From positions 1 through 8,698 of the forward strand of contig JAENWO010000092.1 of assembly GCA_016649925.1 (NCBI GenBank): a DNA stretch of 8,698 nt, written 5' to 3'. The number at the start of each line of letters is the position of its first letter. The stretch's first letter is position 1. This DNA comes from Actinomycetales bacterium (lineage in GTDB: Bacteria > Actinomycetota > Actinomycetes > Actinomycetales > Beutenbergiaceae). The position numbers and the translations under genes were made by a program. The notes below the pieces were generated by a model. That model had not been told where the DNA came from. It saw nothing but the letters and a program-made list of their open reading frames with translations, and made no database searches. This document shows, one piece after another, positions 1 through 8,658 of the stretch.

Positions 1-414
1 CCGAGGTGTTGGACTGCTCGCCGGTCAGCACCCGGGACTCGCCGGCTCCGGCGATCAGCCGCGGCAGGACCTCGCCCTCGGCCGCCGCCAGCCACGCCCG
101 AACGAACGCGGGGTGGTGCGGCCCGTCGACCAGCACCTGGCCCCCACCGAGGTGCGAGATCATGCCGGGCATCCGAGCGCCGTCGTCGGCCACCGCCACG
201 AGGGGCACCTGCAGGAGCGTGAGCCTGCTGGCCCGCTCGAGGGAGAGGATCAGGACCGAGACCACGGCCGCCTCGAGAGGATCCGGAAGGTCGGTGTTCG
301 AGACGACCCGCAGCTTGCCACCGGGCTCACCCTTCGCAGGGAACCAGCGTTGCGTGCGGACCCACCCCTCGATCAGCTCGATCAGGAGCGACGGCGTCGG
401 GCGTTCTGCGGTGC

Positions 415-418
<4 letters not shown>
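1..418 (-). CDS. mak: Maltokinase (maltose 1-kinase), N-terminal part, cut by window edge
   Basis: The gene starts at ATG 418 on the minus strand and stays open to the left edge, giving 139 codons of a protein that is normally about 450 residues. Maltokinase (also called Pep2) uses ATP to phosphorylate maltose to maltose-1-phosphate, the donor used by GlgE. The visible part begins MSTAERPTPSLLIELIEGWV and carries two recognisable family blocks: WVRTQRWFPAKG at about residues 19-30, from the N-terminal cap region, and VLTGEQSNTS at about 130-139, matching the conserved GEQSNTS nucleotide-binding loop. Its ATG overlaps the treS stop as ATGA, and only a weak GGA lies upstream, so translation is probably coupled to treS. 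In some actinobacteria treS and this gene are fused; here they are separate. The kinase catalytic core lies outside the window and cannot be checked. Confidence 0.93.
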
Positions 419-2351
<1,933 letters not shown>

Positions 2352-2355
<4 letters not shown>

Positions 2356-4367
2356 CGCGTCCTCACGTGGATGATGTGGGCGCACCGACCGTGCGGGTCG
2401 AGGCGGACGAAGGGTGTGGCGTCCCAGGCGTACGTCTCGCCGGAGAGCTCGTCGGAGGCGGTGAACGTGCTCCCCTCGGCCAGGCCGAGAGCGCCCAGGT
2501 CGAGGTGCAGCAGGGACTCGCGGGTGGTGTACGGATCCAGGTTGATCACCACGAGCACGGTGTCCGCGCGGCCGTCCGGGCAGTGCTCGGCACGCAGGTG
2601 CTTGGAGAAGCACAGCGTGGCGTCGTCGCTCGTCGGGTGCACGGTGAGGTTGCGCATCTGCTGTAGCGCCGGGTGCTCACGGCGGATCCGGTTGAGCATG
2701 GTCAGCAGCGTGGTGAGCTCTAGCGACCGCTTGGCCTTCTCCCAGTCGCGGGGCTTGAACTCGTACTTCTCGTTGTCGATCTGCTCCTCGGCGCCCGGGC
2801 GGGCCACCGACTCGGCGAGCTCGTACCCGGAGTAGATGCCCCAGGTCGGTGAGCCGGTGGCGGCGAGCACGGCGCGGATCGCGAAGGCCGTGGGGCCGCC
2901 CTGCTGCATGAACGGGGTGAGGATGTCGTGCGTGGTCGGCCAGAAGCTGGGCCGGAGCACCGCCGCGGAGTCGCCCGCGAGCTCGGTCAGGTACTCGCTC
3001 AGCTCGTACTTGGAGTGCCGCCACGTGAAGTACGTGTAGGACTGGTGGAACCCGATGGTGGCGAGTGCGCGCATCATCGCCGGCCGGGTGAACGCCTCGG
3101 AGAGGAAGAGCACGTCCGGGCGCCGGGCCGCGACCTCGGCGAGGAGCCGCTCCCAGAAGGGCAGCGGCTTCGTGTGCGGGTTGTCCACCCGGAACGCCGT
3201 GACACCGTGGTCCATCCAGACCTGGAGCATCGCGAGGATCGCCTGGTAGATCCCCTCCGGGTCGTTGTCGAAGTTGAGCGGGTAGATGTCCTGGTACTTC
3301 TTCGGCGGGTTCTCCGCGGAGGCGACCGTGCCGTCGGCCCGCGTGGTGAACCACTCCGGGTGCTCGACCACCCAGGGGTGGTCGGGGGACGCCTGCAGCG
3401 CAACGTCGAGCGCGACCTCCATGTCGAGCGCCCGCGCGGTGGCGACGAAGTGGTCGAAGTCTTCGAACGTGCCGAGCTCGGGGTGGATCGCGTCGTGGCC
3501 GCCCTCGGCTGAGCCGATGCCGTACGGCGATCCGGGGTCACCGGGCTGCGCGGTCAGGGTGTTGTTGCGGCCCTTGCGGTTCGTGGTGCCGATCGGGTGG
3601 ACGGGGGTGAGGTAGACGACGTCGAACCCCATCTCCGCGATTGCCGCCAGACGCTCCTCGGCGGTGCGCAGCGTGCCGGAGGTCCACACGCCGGTGGAGA
3701 GGTCCTGGCGGGCGCCCTCCGAGCGGGGGAAGAACTCGTACCAGGAGCCGTACAGGGCCCGTTGGCGGTCCACCCGCAGCGGGTAGAGAGCGCTGGGGGA
3801 GACGTGGTCGCGCAGGGGCACGGCGTCGAGCACCGCGTGCACCTCCGGTGCTGTGCCGGCGGCGAGCCGCGCGCCCGGTGGCCGGGACGCGTCGCGCAGC
3901 GCGCGTACGGCGTCGACGAGGACGCCCGCCTGCTCCGCGTTCAGCCCCTCCAGACCGGCGGCCCGGTCCAGGACGAGCGCGCCCTCGGCGAGCATCAGCT
4001 CGACGTCGACGCCGGCGTGCACCTTGATGCTCGCGTCGTGGTGCCAGGTGCCGTACGGGTCGGACCAACCCTCCACCCGGAAGCCCCACAACCCCTCGGC
4101 GTCGGGGACGAGGAACGCCCGGAAGAGGTCGTTGCCCGGCGAGATGTCGCGCATGCGCGCGCTGGAGTGGTCCGTCCCGTCCGGCGCGACGAGCACCGCG
4201 GTGGCCGCGACGGCGTCGTGCCCCTCGCGGAAGACGGTAGCGCGGACCGGGATGACCTCCCCGACGACGGCCTTGGTGGGCCAGCGTCCACCTTCGGCCA
4301 GAGGGGAGACCCCGACCACCGGGATGCGTCCGATCGGGGCGTGCGGCGTCGGCTGCGGAATAGTCAC
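2352..4367 (-). CDS. glgE: Alpha-1,4-glucan:maltose-1-phosphate maltosyltransferase (GH13_3)
   Basis: GlgE transfers maltosyl units from alpha-maltose-1-phosphate to the non-reducing end of alpha-1,4-glucans, releasing phosphate. The product from GTG 4367 has 671 residues, close to the 675 of Streptomyces coelicolor GlgE. The order matches the family: an N-terminal beta domain (about 1-120), a helical insertion, then the barrel with MGFDVVYLTPVHPIG (246-260). Nucleophile D395 is in AFRVDNPHTKP, acid/base E424 in FLSEAFTRP, and D481 in WPTTHD; these correspond to D394, E423 and D480 in S. coelicolor. AENPPKKYQD (351-360) and DNEKYE (531-536) match blocks that line the maltose-1-phosphate pocket in this family. 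The GTG is preferred because it gives the family length and a TAGGTT box sits 7 nt upstream; the open frame extends to 4709 but overlaps glgP and has no family similarity. It is the first gene of the glgE-treS-mak operon. Confidence 0.97.
2360..2364 (-). promoter_or_regulatory. Ribosome binding site of treS
   Basis: On the minus strand GAGGA lies 4 nt before the treS ATG, inside the last codons of glgE. With the ATGA overlap it supports the chosen treS start and suggests that ribosomes finishing glgE can re-initiate here. The spacing is slightly short. Confidence 0.55.
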
Positions 4368-4374
4368 GGGTCCG

Positions 4375-4380
4375 AACCTA
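4375..4380 (-). promoter_or_regulatory. Candidate -10 box of the glgE-treS-mak operon
   Basis: On the minus strand TAGGTT fits the actinobacterial TANNNT -10 pattern and ends 7 nt before the glgE GTG. A start point near 4367-4368 would give a leaderless or near-leaderless message. No convincing -35 is seen; the hexamer at 17-nt spacing reads TGTCAA, a poor match. The GGTAGG overlapping this box is the only purine-rich string that could be a Shine-Dalgarno, and it is weak. Confidence 0.5.
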
Positions 4381-4392
4381 CCGAGACATGGG

Positions 4393-4416
4393 CCCTCTTG
4401 ACACACCAAGCGAGGG
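4393..4416. repeat. Imperfect inverted repeat upstream of glgE
   Basis: CCCTCTTG and CAAG-CGAGGG pair around an ACACAC centre: CTTG/CAAG is a perfect inner match at 10-bp distance, and CCCTC/GAGGG matches outside it if a GC bulge is allowed. It lies 26-49 bp upstream of the glgE start, about where a -35 element or repressor site would be. It is a candidate operator only. Confidence 0.3.
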
Positions 4417-4444
4417 GAATGTTGGCGCGAACCGGGCGGGCGGG

Positions 4445-4459
4445 GCCGTCGGTGACGGC
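4445..4459. repeat. Perfect 6-bp inverted repeat in the divergent region
   Basis: GCCGTC-GGT-GACGGC is a perfect 6+3+6 inverted repeat midway between the two divergent starts. It could be an operator or a hairpin in a longer transcript. In DNA this rich in GC such a match can arise by chance. Confidence 0.35.
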
Positions 4460-4469
4460 GACCACGGAT

Positions 4470-4480
4470 CGGACCGTCCG
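4470..4480. repeat. Perfect 5-bp palindrome in the divergent region
   Basis: CGGAC-C-GTCCG is a perfect 5+1+5 palindrome 63-73 bp upstream of the glgP start. It is a candidate operator half of the region, but it is short and could be chance. Confidence 0.25.
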
Positions 4481-4501
4481 GCATTGAAACGCGGGTTGTA
4501 A

Positions 4502-4520
4502 CTTGCAGCAACTCTTGCGG
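4502..4520 (+). promoter_or_regulatory. Candidate sugar-regulator operator next to the glgP promoter
   Basis: Two heptamers, CTTGCAG and CTTGCGG, lie 12 bp apart as a direct repeat, and the first is part of the palindrome TTGC-A-GCAA (4503-4511). They sit just upstream of the glgP -10 box, where a repressor would block polymerase. CTTGCAG-type repeats are known in Streptomyces amylase and maltose promoters controlled by the LacI-family regulator MalR (Reg1). The match to that kind of site is from memory and no regulator gene is in the window. Confidence 0.4.
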
Positions 4521-4528
4521 TTCTGGCC

Positions 4529-4534
4529 TACACT
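4529..4534 (+). promoter_or_regulatory. Candidate -10 box of glgP
   Basis: TACACT fits TANNNT and ends 8 nt before the glgP GTG. The 8 intervening bases (GATCGACC) hold no Shine-Dalgarno, so transcription probably begins at or within about 2 nt of the start codon. TTGCAG at 4503-4508 would be the best -35 by sequence, but its 20-nt spacing is long. Confidence 0.5.
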
Positions 4535-4542
4535 GATCGACC

Positions 4543-7137
4543 GTGAGAGCAATCCGACGATTCACCGTCCGCACCGTACTGCCCAAGCCGCTCGACGCTC
4601 TCGACGACCTTGCCCTGAACCTTCGGTGGTCCTGGCACACCCCGACGCGCGAGCTGTTCGCGTCGATCGACCCGGAGCGCTGGGAGGTCGTGCACGGCGA
4701 CCCGGTCAAGTTGCTCGGCTCCCTGACTTCCGAGCGACTCGAGGAGCTGGCCGCCGACGCGGACTTCGTCGCCCGGGTGCAGGGCCTGGCCGCCGACCTC
4801 GCGACCTACCTGTCCGAGCCCCGCTGGTACCAGCAGGACGCCGAGCGTCGCGCCGCAGCGTCCGGCGAGGTCGCCCTGCCCGCCGCGATCGCCTACTTCT
4901 CGGCGGAGTTCGGCATTACCACCGCGCTGCCGCAGTACTCCGGCGGCCTCGGCATCCTCGCCGGTGACCACCTCAAGAGCGCCTCCGACCTGGGTGCGCC
5001 GATCGTCGGGGTGGGCCTGTTGTACGGCGCCGGCTACTTCCGCCAGTCCCTCACGCGGGACGGTTGGCAGCAGGAGACGTACCCGGTGCTCGACCCCGAC
5101 AACCTGCCCCTCACCCTGCTGCGCGAGGAGGACGGCACCGCGTCCCGGATCAGCCTGCCGCTCCCCGGCGGCCGCACCCTCAACGCCCAGGTGTGGCGCG
5201 CCGACGTCGGCCGCGTCCCGCTGCTGCTCCTCGACTCCAACGTGCTCGACAACGACGACCAGGCTCGCAAGGTCACCGACCGCCTCTACGGCGGCGGCGG
5301 CGAGCACCGTCTCCAGCAGGAGCTGCTGCTCGGCATGGGGGGCATCAAGGCGTTGCGCCTCTACTCCCGACTGAGCGGCGCACCGACGCCGGAGGTCTAC
5401 CACTGTAACGAAGGCCACGCCGGCTTCCTCGGCATCGAGCGCATCCGCGAGCTCGTCGAGTCCGAGGGCATCGGTTTCGACGCGGCCCTCGAGGCCGTCC
5501 GCTCCGCCACCGTGTTCACCACGCACACGCCCGTCCCGGCCGGCATCGACCGCTTCGGTGCCGACCTGATCGCCGAGTACTTCGGCGGCGGCGCGCAGCT
5601 GCCGGGCGTCCCGGTGGGGCGCGTGCTCGCGCTCGGCGCCGAGGACTACGCCGGCGGTGACCGCACCGTGTTCAACATGGCCGTCATGGGCCTGCGCATG
5701 GCGAAGCGCGCGAACGGCGTCTCGAAGCTGCACGGCAAGGTCTCACGCGGCATGTTCGCCCAGCTCTGGCCGGGCTTCGAGGCCTCGGAGGTGCCGATCA
5801 CCTCGATCACGAACGGCGTGCACTCCCCGACGTGGATCGACCCGGTCTTCGCCGAGGCGCAGGCCGAGCACTTCACGGCCGACGAGATCTCCTCCGGTGC
5901 GGGCTGGCTCAAGACCGAGGGCGGCATCGATGACGCGACCCTGTGGGAGCTTCGCCACCAGCTGCGCGAGCGGCTCGTGCAGAACGCGCGGTCCCGCGTG
6001 CGCAAGTCGTGGACCAAGCGTGGTGCGTCCCCGGCCGAGCTCGGCTGGATCGACGACGTGCTCGACCCGGACGTGCTGACGATCGGCTTCGCCCGACGGG
6101 TGCCCACGTACAAGCGCCTCACCCTGATGCTGCGCGACCCCGACCGCCTGCGTGCGCTGCTCACCCACCCCGAGCGGCCCATCCAGATCCTCCTGGCCGG
6201 CAAGTCGCACCCCGCGGACGAACAGGGTATCCGGCTCATCCAGAAGCTCGTGCAGTTCGCGGACGACCCGGCGGTGCGCAACCGCATCGTGTTCCTGCCG
6301 AACTACGACATCGAGATGGCGCAGACGCTCTACCCGGGCTGCGACGTCTGGCTGAACAACCCGCTGCGCCCGCTCGAGGCGTGCGGCACGTCCGGCATGA
6401 AGGCGGCCCTGAACGGCTCCCTCAACCTGTCCGTCCTGGACGGCTGGTGGGACGAGTGGTACGACGGGCAGAACGGTTGGGCGATCCCTACCGCCGACGG
6501 CGTCGAGGACCCCGAGCGTCGCGACGACCTCGAGGCGTCGGCCCTGTACGACCTGCTCGAGAACGTCGTCACCCCGCGGTTCTACGACCGTGAGGACGGC
6601 CTGCCCAACCACTGGCTCGCGATGGTCCGGCACACGCTGACCACGCTCGGCCCGAAGGCCCAGGCCACGCGGATGGTGCGGGACTACATCACGCAGCTCT
6701 ACACCCCGACGGCGCAGTCCGGTCGAGACATGGACGGACCCGGGCAGACCGGCGCCATCGAGCTTGCCGAGTGGAAGTCCCGCGTGCGGGACAACTGGTC
6801 GGCGGTGCGCGTGGACCACGTCGAGTCCGAGGGGCTGCACGAGGCCGTCAAGGTCGGCGACAACGTCACGATCAAGGCGTTCGTCTCCCTGGGTCAGCTC
6901 CGCCCCGAGGACGTCGAGGTGGAGATGAACTACGGGCACGTCGACGATATCGACGATATCGACGAGTTCGGCACCTCGGCGCTACAGCTCACCGACACCT
7001 ACGAGGGCGGGCGCTATCAGTTCTCCCGCGCCTTCACCCTCGGCCAGTCCGGTCCCTTCGGTTACAGCGTGCGGATCGTGCCCAAGCACGCCGCGCTCGC
7101 CGCCGCCACCGAGATGGGCCTGGTCACCTCCGCCTGA
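4543..7137 (+). CDS. glgP: Alpha-glucan phosphorylase (GT35, DUF3417 type)
   Basis: This PLP-dependent enzyme removes single glucose units from alpha-1,4-glucan with phosphate, giving glucose-1-phosphate. The 864-residue product belongs to the bacterial phosphorylase subgroup with an N-terminal DUF3417 domain (about 1-110), seen in IRRFTVRTVLPKPLDALDDL and NLRWSWHTPTRELF. Conserved blocks follow: YSGGLGILAGDHLKSASDLG (132-151), TTHTPVPAGIDRF (about 326-338), TNGVHSPTW (423-431), GFARRVPTYKR (515-525), and WLNNPLRPLEACGTSGMKAA, in which K620 is the PLP lysine. The GTG start is supported by family similarity from the very first residues and by the -10 box next to it. The tail after about residue 740 includes DDIDDIDE, from a 9-bp tandem duplication. 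It is divergent from glgE and convergent with trpS, so it is a single-gene unit in this window. Confidence 0.97.
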   Translation: MRAIRRFTVRTVLPKPLDALDDLALNLRWSWHTPTRELFASIDPERWEVVHGDPVKLLGSLTSERLEELAADADFVARVQGLAADLATYLSEPRWYQQDAERRAAASGEVALPAAIAYFSAEFGITTALPQYSGGLGILAGDHLKSASDLGAPIVGVGLLYGAGYFRQSLTRDGWQQETYPVLDPDNLPLTLLREEDGTASRISLPLPGGRTLNAQVWRADVGRVPLLLLDSNVLDNDDQARKVTDRLYGGGGEHRLQQELLLGMGGIKALRLYSRLSGAPTPEVYHCNEGHAGFLGIERIRELVESEGIGFDAALEAVRSATVFTTHTPVPAGIDRFGADLIAEYFGGGAQLPGVPVGRVLALGAEDYAGGDRTVFNMAVMGLRMAKRANGVSKLHGKVSRGMFAQLWPGFEASEVPITSITNGVHSPTWIDPVFAEAQAEHFTADEISSGAGWLKTEGGIDDATLWELRHQLRERLVQNARSRVRKSWTKRGASPAELGWIDDVLDPDVLTIGFARRVPTYKRLTLMLRDPDRLRALLTHPERPIQILLAGKSHPADEQGIRLIQKLVQFADDPAVRNRIVFLPNYDIEMAQTLYPGCDVWLNNPLRPLEACGTSGMKAALNGSLNLSVLDGWWDEWYDGQNGWAIPTADGVEDPERRDDLEASALYDLLENVVTPRFYDREDGLPNHWLAMVRHTLTTLGPKAQATRMVRDYITQLYTPTAQSGRDMDGPGQTGAIELAEWKSRVRDNWSAVRVDHVESEGLHEAVKVGDNVTIKAFVSLGQLRPEDVEVEMNYGHVDDIDDIDEFGTSALQLTDTYEGGRYQFSRAFTLGQSGPFGYSVRIVPKHAALAAATEMGLVTSA
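6943..6960 (+). repeat. In-frame 9-bp tandem duplication in glgP
   Basis: GACGATATC occurs twice in a row, encoding DDI-DDI in the acidic string VDDIDDIDEF near the C-terminus. GATATC is AT-richer than the surrounding DNA, and the exact nucleotide identity suggests a recent slippage event in a variable loop. Confidence 0.8.
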
Positions 7138-7147
7138 GCCCGGAGGC

Positions 7148-7265
7148 GTGCGGGGCGGGCGTGCGCCGTCGTGCGGGGCGGGCGTGCGCCGTCGTGCGGG
7201 GAGGGCGTGCGCCGTCGTGCGGGGAGGGCGGGCGCCGTCGTGCGGGGAGGCGGGCGTGCGCCGTC
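7148..7265. repeat. Tandem array of five ~23-bp GC-rich repeats between glgP and trpS
   Basis: The array begins 10 bp after the glgP stop. Units start at 7148, 7171, 7194, 7217 and 7240; each opens with GTGCGGGG and closes with GCCGTC. Units 1 and 2 are identical, unit 3 has one substitution (C to A at position 9), unit 4 keeps that change and adds a T to G, and unit 5 has a 3-bp insertion. A degenerate sixth copy runs into the trpS end. The stepwise pattern suggests repeated slippage or unequal exchange, as in a minisatellite. The frame open through it is low-complexity and has no protein features. Confidence 0.9.
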
Positions 7266-7278
7266 GTGCCCGACGGCG
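7259..7278. terminator. Hairpin between convergent glgP and trpS, probable two-way terminator
   Basis: CGCCGTCG and CGACGGCG form a perfect 8-bp GC-rich stem around a TGCC loop, ending 8 bp from the trpS stop and about 120 bp after the glgP stop. No T-tract follows on either strand, which is common for actinobacterial terminators. The left arm is the end of the last 23-bp repeat unit, so the terminator and the array are physically merged. Confidence 0.6.
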
Positions 7279-7286
7279 GGCGTGGC

Positions 7287-8417
7287 TCAGGTGTAGATCA
7301 TCCCCATCGCCTCGCGCACCTCGGCGAGGGTCGCCTCCGCGATCTCGTTCGCACGGGCGTTTCCGTCCGCGAGGACGCGCTGGAGGTGGGCGGGGTCGGC
7401 CTCGAGCTCGCGGCGTCGGACGCGGATCGGACGGAGCCGCTCGTTGACGGCCTCGGTGACGACGCGCTTGAGGCTGGCGCCGCCGCCGTCGCCGATCTCC
7501 TCGGCCAGGACCGCCGGGTCGCCCCCGCTGCACAGGGCCGCGATCATCAGCAGGTTCGCGACCTCGGGGCGGTTCACCGGGTCGTACGTGATGTGCCGGT
7601 CGGAGTCGGTGACGGCCCGCTTGAACTGTTTGGCCGTCTCGTCCTCGCTCATCGCGATGTCGACGGTGTTGCGCTTGGACTTCGACATCTTCTGGCCGTC
7701 GACGCCGAGCACGTTGACCGCCTCGCTGAGCAGCGCGTCGGGGGCGGGAAAGACGCTCCGGCCGCCCGCATAGCGCTCGTTGAAGCGGCGCGCGATCGCC
7801 CTGGTCAGCTCGAGGTGGGGGAGCTGGTCCTTGCCGACGGGCACGAGGTTCGCCTTGCAGAACAAGATGTCGGCGGCCTGGTGCACGGGGTAGGTGAGCA
7901 GGAGGCCGCTCATCGGCCGCCCGCCGGCCGCCTCGTTCTCGGCCTTGACCGTGGGGTTGCGGCGCAGCTCGGAGTCCGTGACCAGCGACAGGAACGGCAG
8001 CATCAGCTGATTCAGCGCAGGGATCGCGGAGTGCGTGAAGATCGTGGTGCGCTCGGGGTCGATGCCGGCGGCGAGGTAGTCGGCGGTGAGGTCACGCACG
8101 CGCTCGACCAGCGGACCGGCGTCGTCCCGGTCGGTGATCACCTGGTAGTCGGCGATGAGCAGGACGGTTTCCACGCCGGCGTCCTGGAGGCGGACGCGGT
8201 TGGCCAGCGTGCCGAGGTAGTGGCCCAGGTGCAGGCGGCCGGTCGGCCGGTCCCCGGTCAGTACGCGGAACCGGCCGGCGTCCTTCGCCAGGGCCCGCTC
8301 GATCTCCGCGCTGCGCGTCTGGGCGGTCGTCAGCGACCGGTCGACGGCCTCCTGCGAGGTCAGTTCGGGCGCGTCGGCGCCGAGGATGTCATCGTCGGGA
8401 AGGGCGGCGGAAGTCAC
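7287..8417 (-). CDS. trpS: Tryptophanyl-tRNA synthetase, probable auxiliary type
   Basis: This class I synthetase charges tRNA-Trp with tryptophan using ATP. The product has 376 residues. The nucleotide-binding signature is PTGRLHLGHYLG (58-69, HIGH-like HLGH at 63-66); the binding loop VGKDQLPHLELTRAIARRFN is at 194-213, and KMSKS (243-247) is a perfect match. The fold starts at about residue 50 (FRVLTGDRPTG), leaving a ~49-residue leader not found in the usual ~330-residue enzymes. The GTG start at 8417 is chosen because no Met occurs before residue 139 and a TAGGCT box lies exactly 6 nt upstream. Common bacterial enzymes read SGIQPTG...GNYLGA at the signature, whereas this one reads TGDRPTG...GHYLGT followed by LANRVRLQDAGV, recalling the second, divergent TrpRS of some actinomycetes and Deinococcus. 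That subtype call is inference; the enzyme assignment is firm. Confidence 0.94.
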   Translation of the reverse strand: MTSAALPDDDILGADAPELTSQEAVDRSLTTAQTRSAEIERALAKDAGRFRVLTGDRPTGRLHLGHYLGTLANRVRLQDAGVETVLLIADYQVITDRDDAGPLVERVRDLTADYLAAGIDPERTTIFTHSAIPALNQLMLPFLSLVTDSELRRNPTVKAENEAAGGRPMSGLLLTYPVHQAADILFCKANLVPVGKDQLPHLELTRAIARRFNERYAGGRSVFPAPDALLSEAVNVLGVDGQKMSKSKRNTVDIAMSEDETAKQFKRAVTDSDRHITYDPVNRPEVANLLMIAALCSGGDPAVLAEEIGDGGGASLKRVVTEAVNERLRPIRVRRRELEADPAHLQRVLADGNARANEIAEATLAEVREAMGMIYT

Positions 8418-8423
8418 CCGTGC

Positions 8424-8429
8424 AGCCTA
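8424..8429 (-). promoter_or_regulatory. Candidate -10 box of trpS
   Basis: On the minus strand TAGGCT fits TANNNT and ends 6 nt before the GTG, so a start at the standard distance falls exactly on the G of the start codon. The intervening GCACGG is not a Shine-Dalgarno. This is the cleanest leaderless arrangement in the window. No -35 consensus is visible at 16-18 nt. Confidence 0.55.
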
Positions 8430-8491
8430 GTGCGAGGGCCGCGCGCGCCCCGAGCTCTCGGCGTCGTTCGCGGACGGGAGTCGGGGCGGAC

Positions 8492-8529
8492 CACCCGCGC
8501 CGCGGCTGAACACCCGCGCCGCGGTGGCA
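8492..8529. repeat. Two tandem 19-bp repeats, block A upstream of trpS
   Basis: The units at 8492-8510 and 8511-8529 share CACCCGCGCCGCGG and differ in their last five bases. Each holds the perfect palindrome CCGCG-C-CGCGG. The second unit matches the rotated block C unit at 16 of 19 positions. Confidence 0.8.
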
Positions 8530-8539
8530 CACGGCGCAG

Positions 8540-8596
8540 GGTGTCCCCTCGGGCCGGAGGTGTCCCCTCGGGCCGGAGGTGTCCCCTCGGGCGGGA
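8540..8596. repeat. Three tandem 19-bp repeats, block B upstream of trpS
   Basis: The units at 8540, 8559 and 8578 read GGTGTCCCCTCGGGCCGGA; the first two are identical and the third has one C to G change. Read on the minus strand they resemble block C (CACCTCCG..., about 14 of 19), so they appear to be the same family in inverse orientation. CCTC and GAGG can pair within each unit junction. Confidence 0.85.
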
Positions 8597-8658
8597 GTCC
8601 GGGGCGGCACACCTGGCGTTCGGTTCCGGTCGGCCGCTCGTGCCTCGCGGAGGGGGCG

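Larger units (their letters stand above)
4368..4542. promoter_or_regulatory. Divergent control region between glgE and glgP
   Basis: This 175-bp gap holds the promoters of the glucan-building operon (leftward) and of glgP (rightward). It contains a candidate -10 box close to each start codon, three inverted repeats and a pair of CTTGCRG heptamers beside the glgP promoter. No open frame here has coding features. Because both units face away from it, a regulator bound here could control synthesis and breakdown together; that is inference from layout. Confidence 0.75.
8475..8607. repeat. Short direct repeat flanking blocks A and B
   Basis: CGGGAGTCGGGGCGG at 8475-8489 recurs at 8592-8607 with a single added C. 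The two copies bracket blocks A and B, which hints that the intervening ~100 bp expanded or inserted between duplicated ends. Confidence 0.5.

Noticed and set aside
2356..2613. Extension of the treS frame upstream into glgE
   Set aside because: The added residues are Arg/Pro/Ala-rich out-of-frame glgE sequence. The ATG at 2355 has a Shine-Dalgarno and the ATGA overlap.
4398..4403. A perfect TTGACA -35 hexamer on the plus strand in the divergent region
   Set aside because: No TANNNT box follows at 15-19 nt, and it is about 140 bp from the glgP start, so it is probably chance or part of the inverted repeat around it.
4368..4709. Extension of the glgE frame upstream to an ATG at 4709
   Set aside because: The extension would overlap the start of glgP, shows no family similarity and would exceed the usual GlgE length; the GTG at 4367 gives 671 residues and has a -10 box beside it.
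4528..5733. A 401-residue open frame on the minus strand opposite the first half of glgP
   Set aside because: It overlaps the well-supported GlgP N-terminal domain, is compositionally biased and has no recognisable domain.
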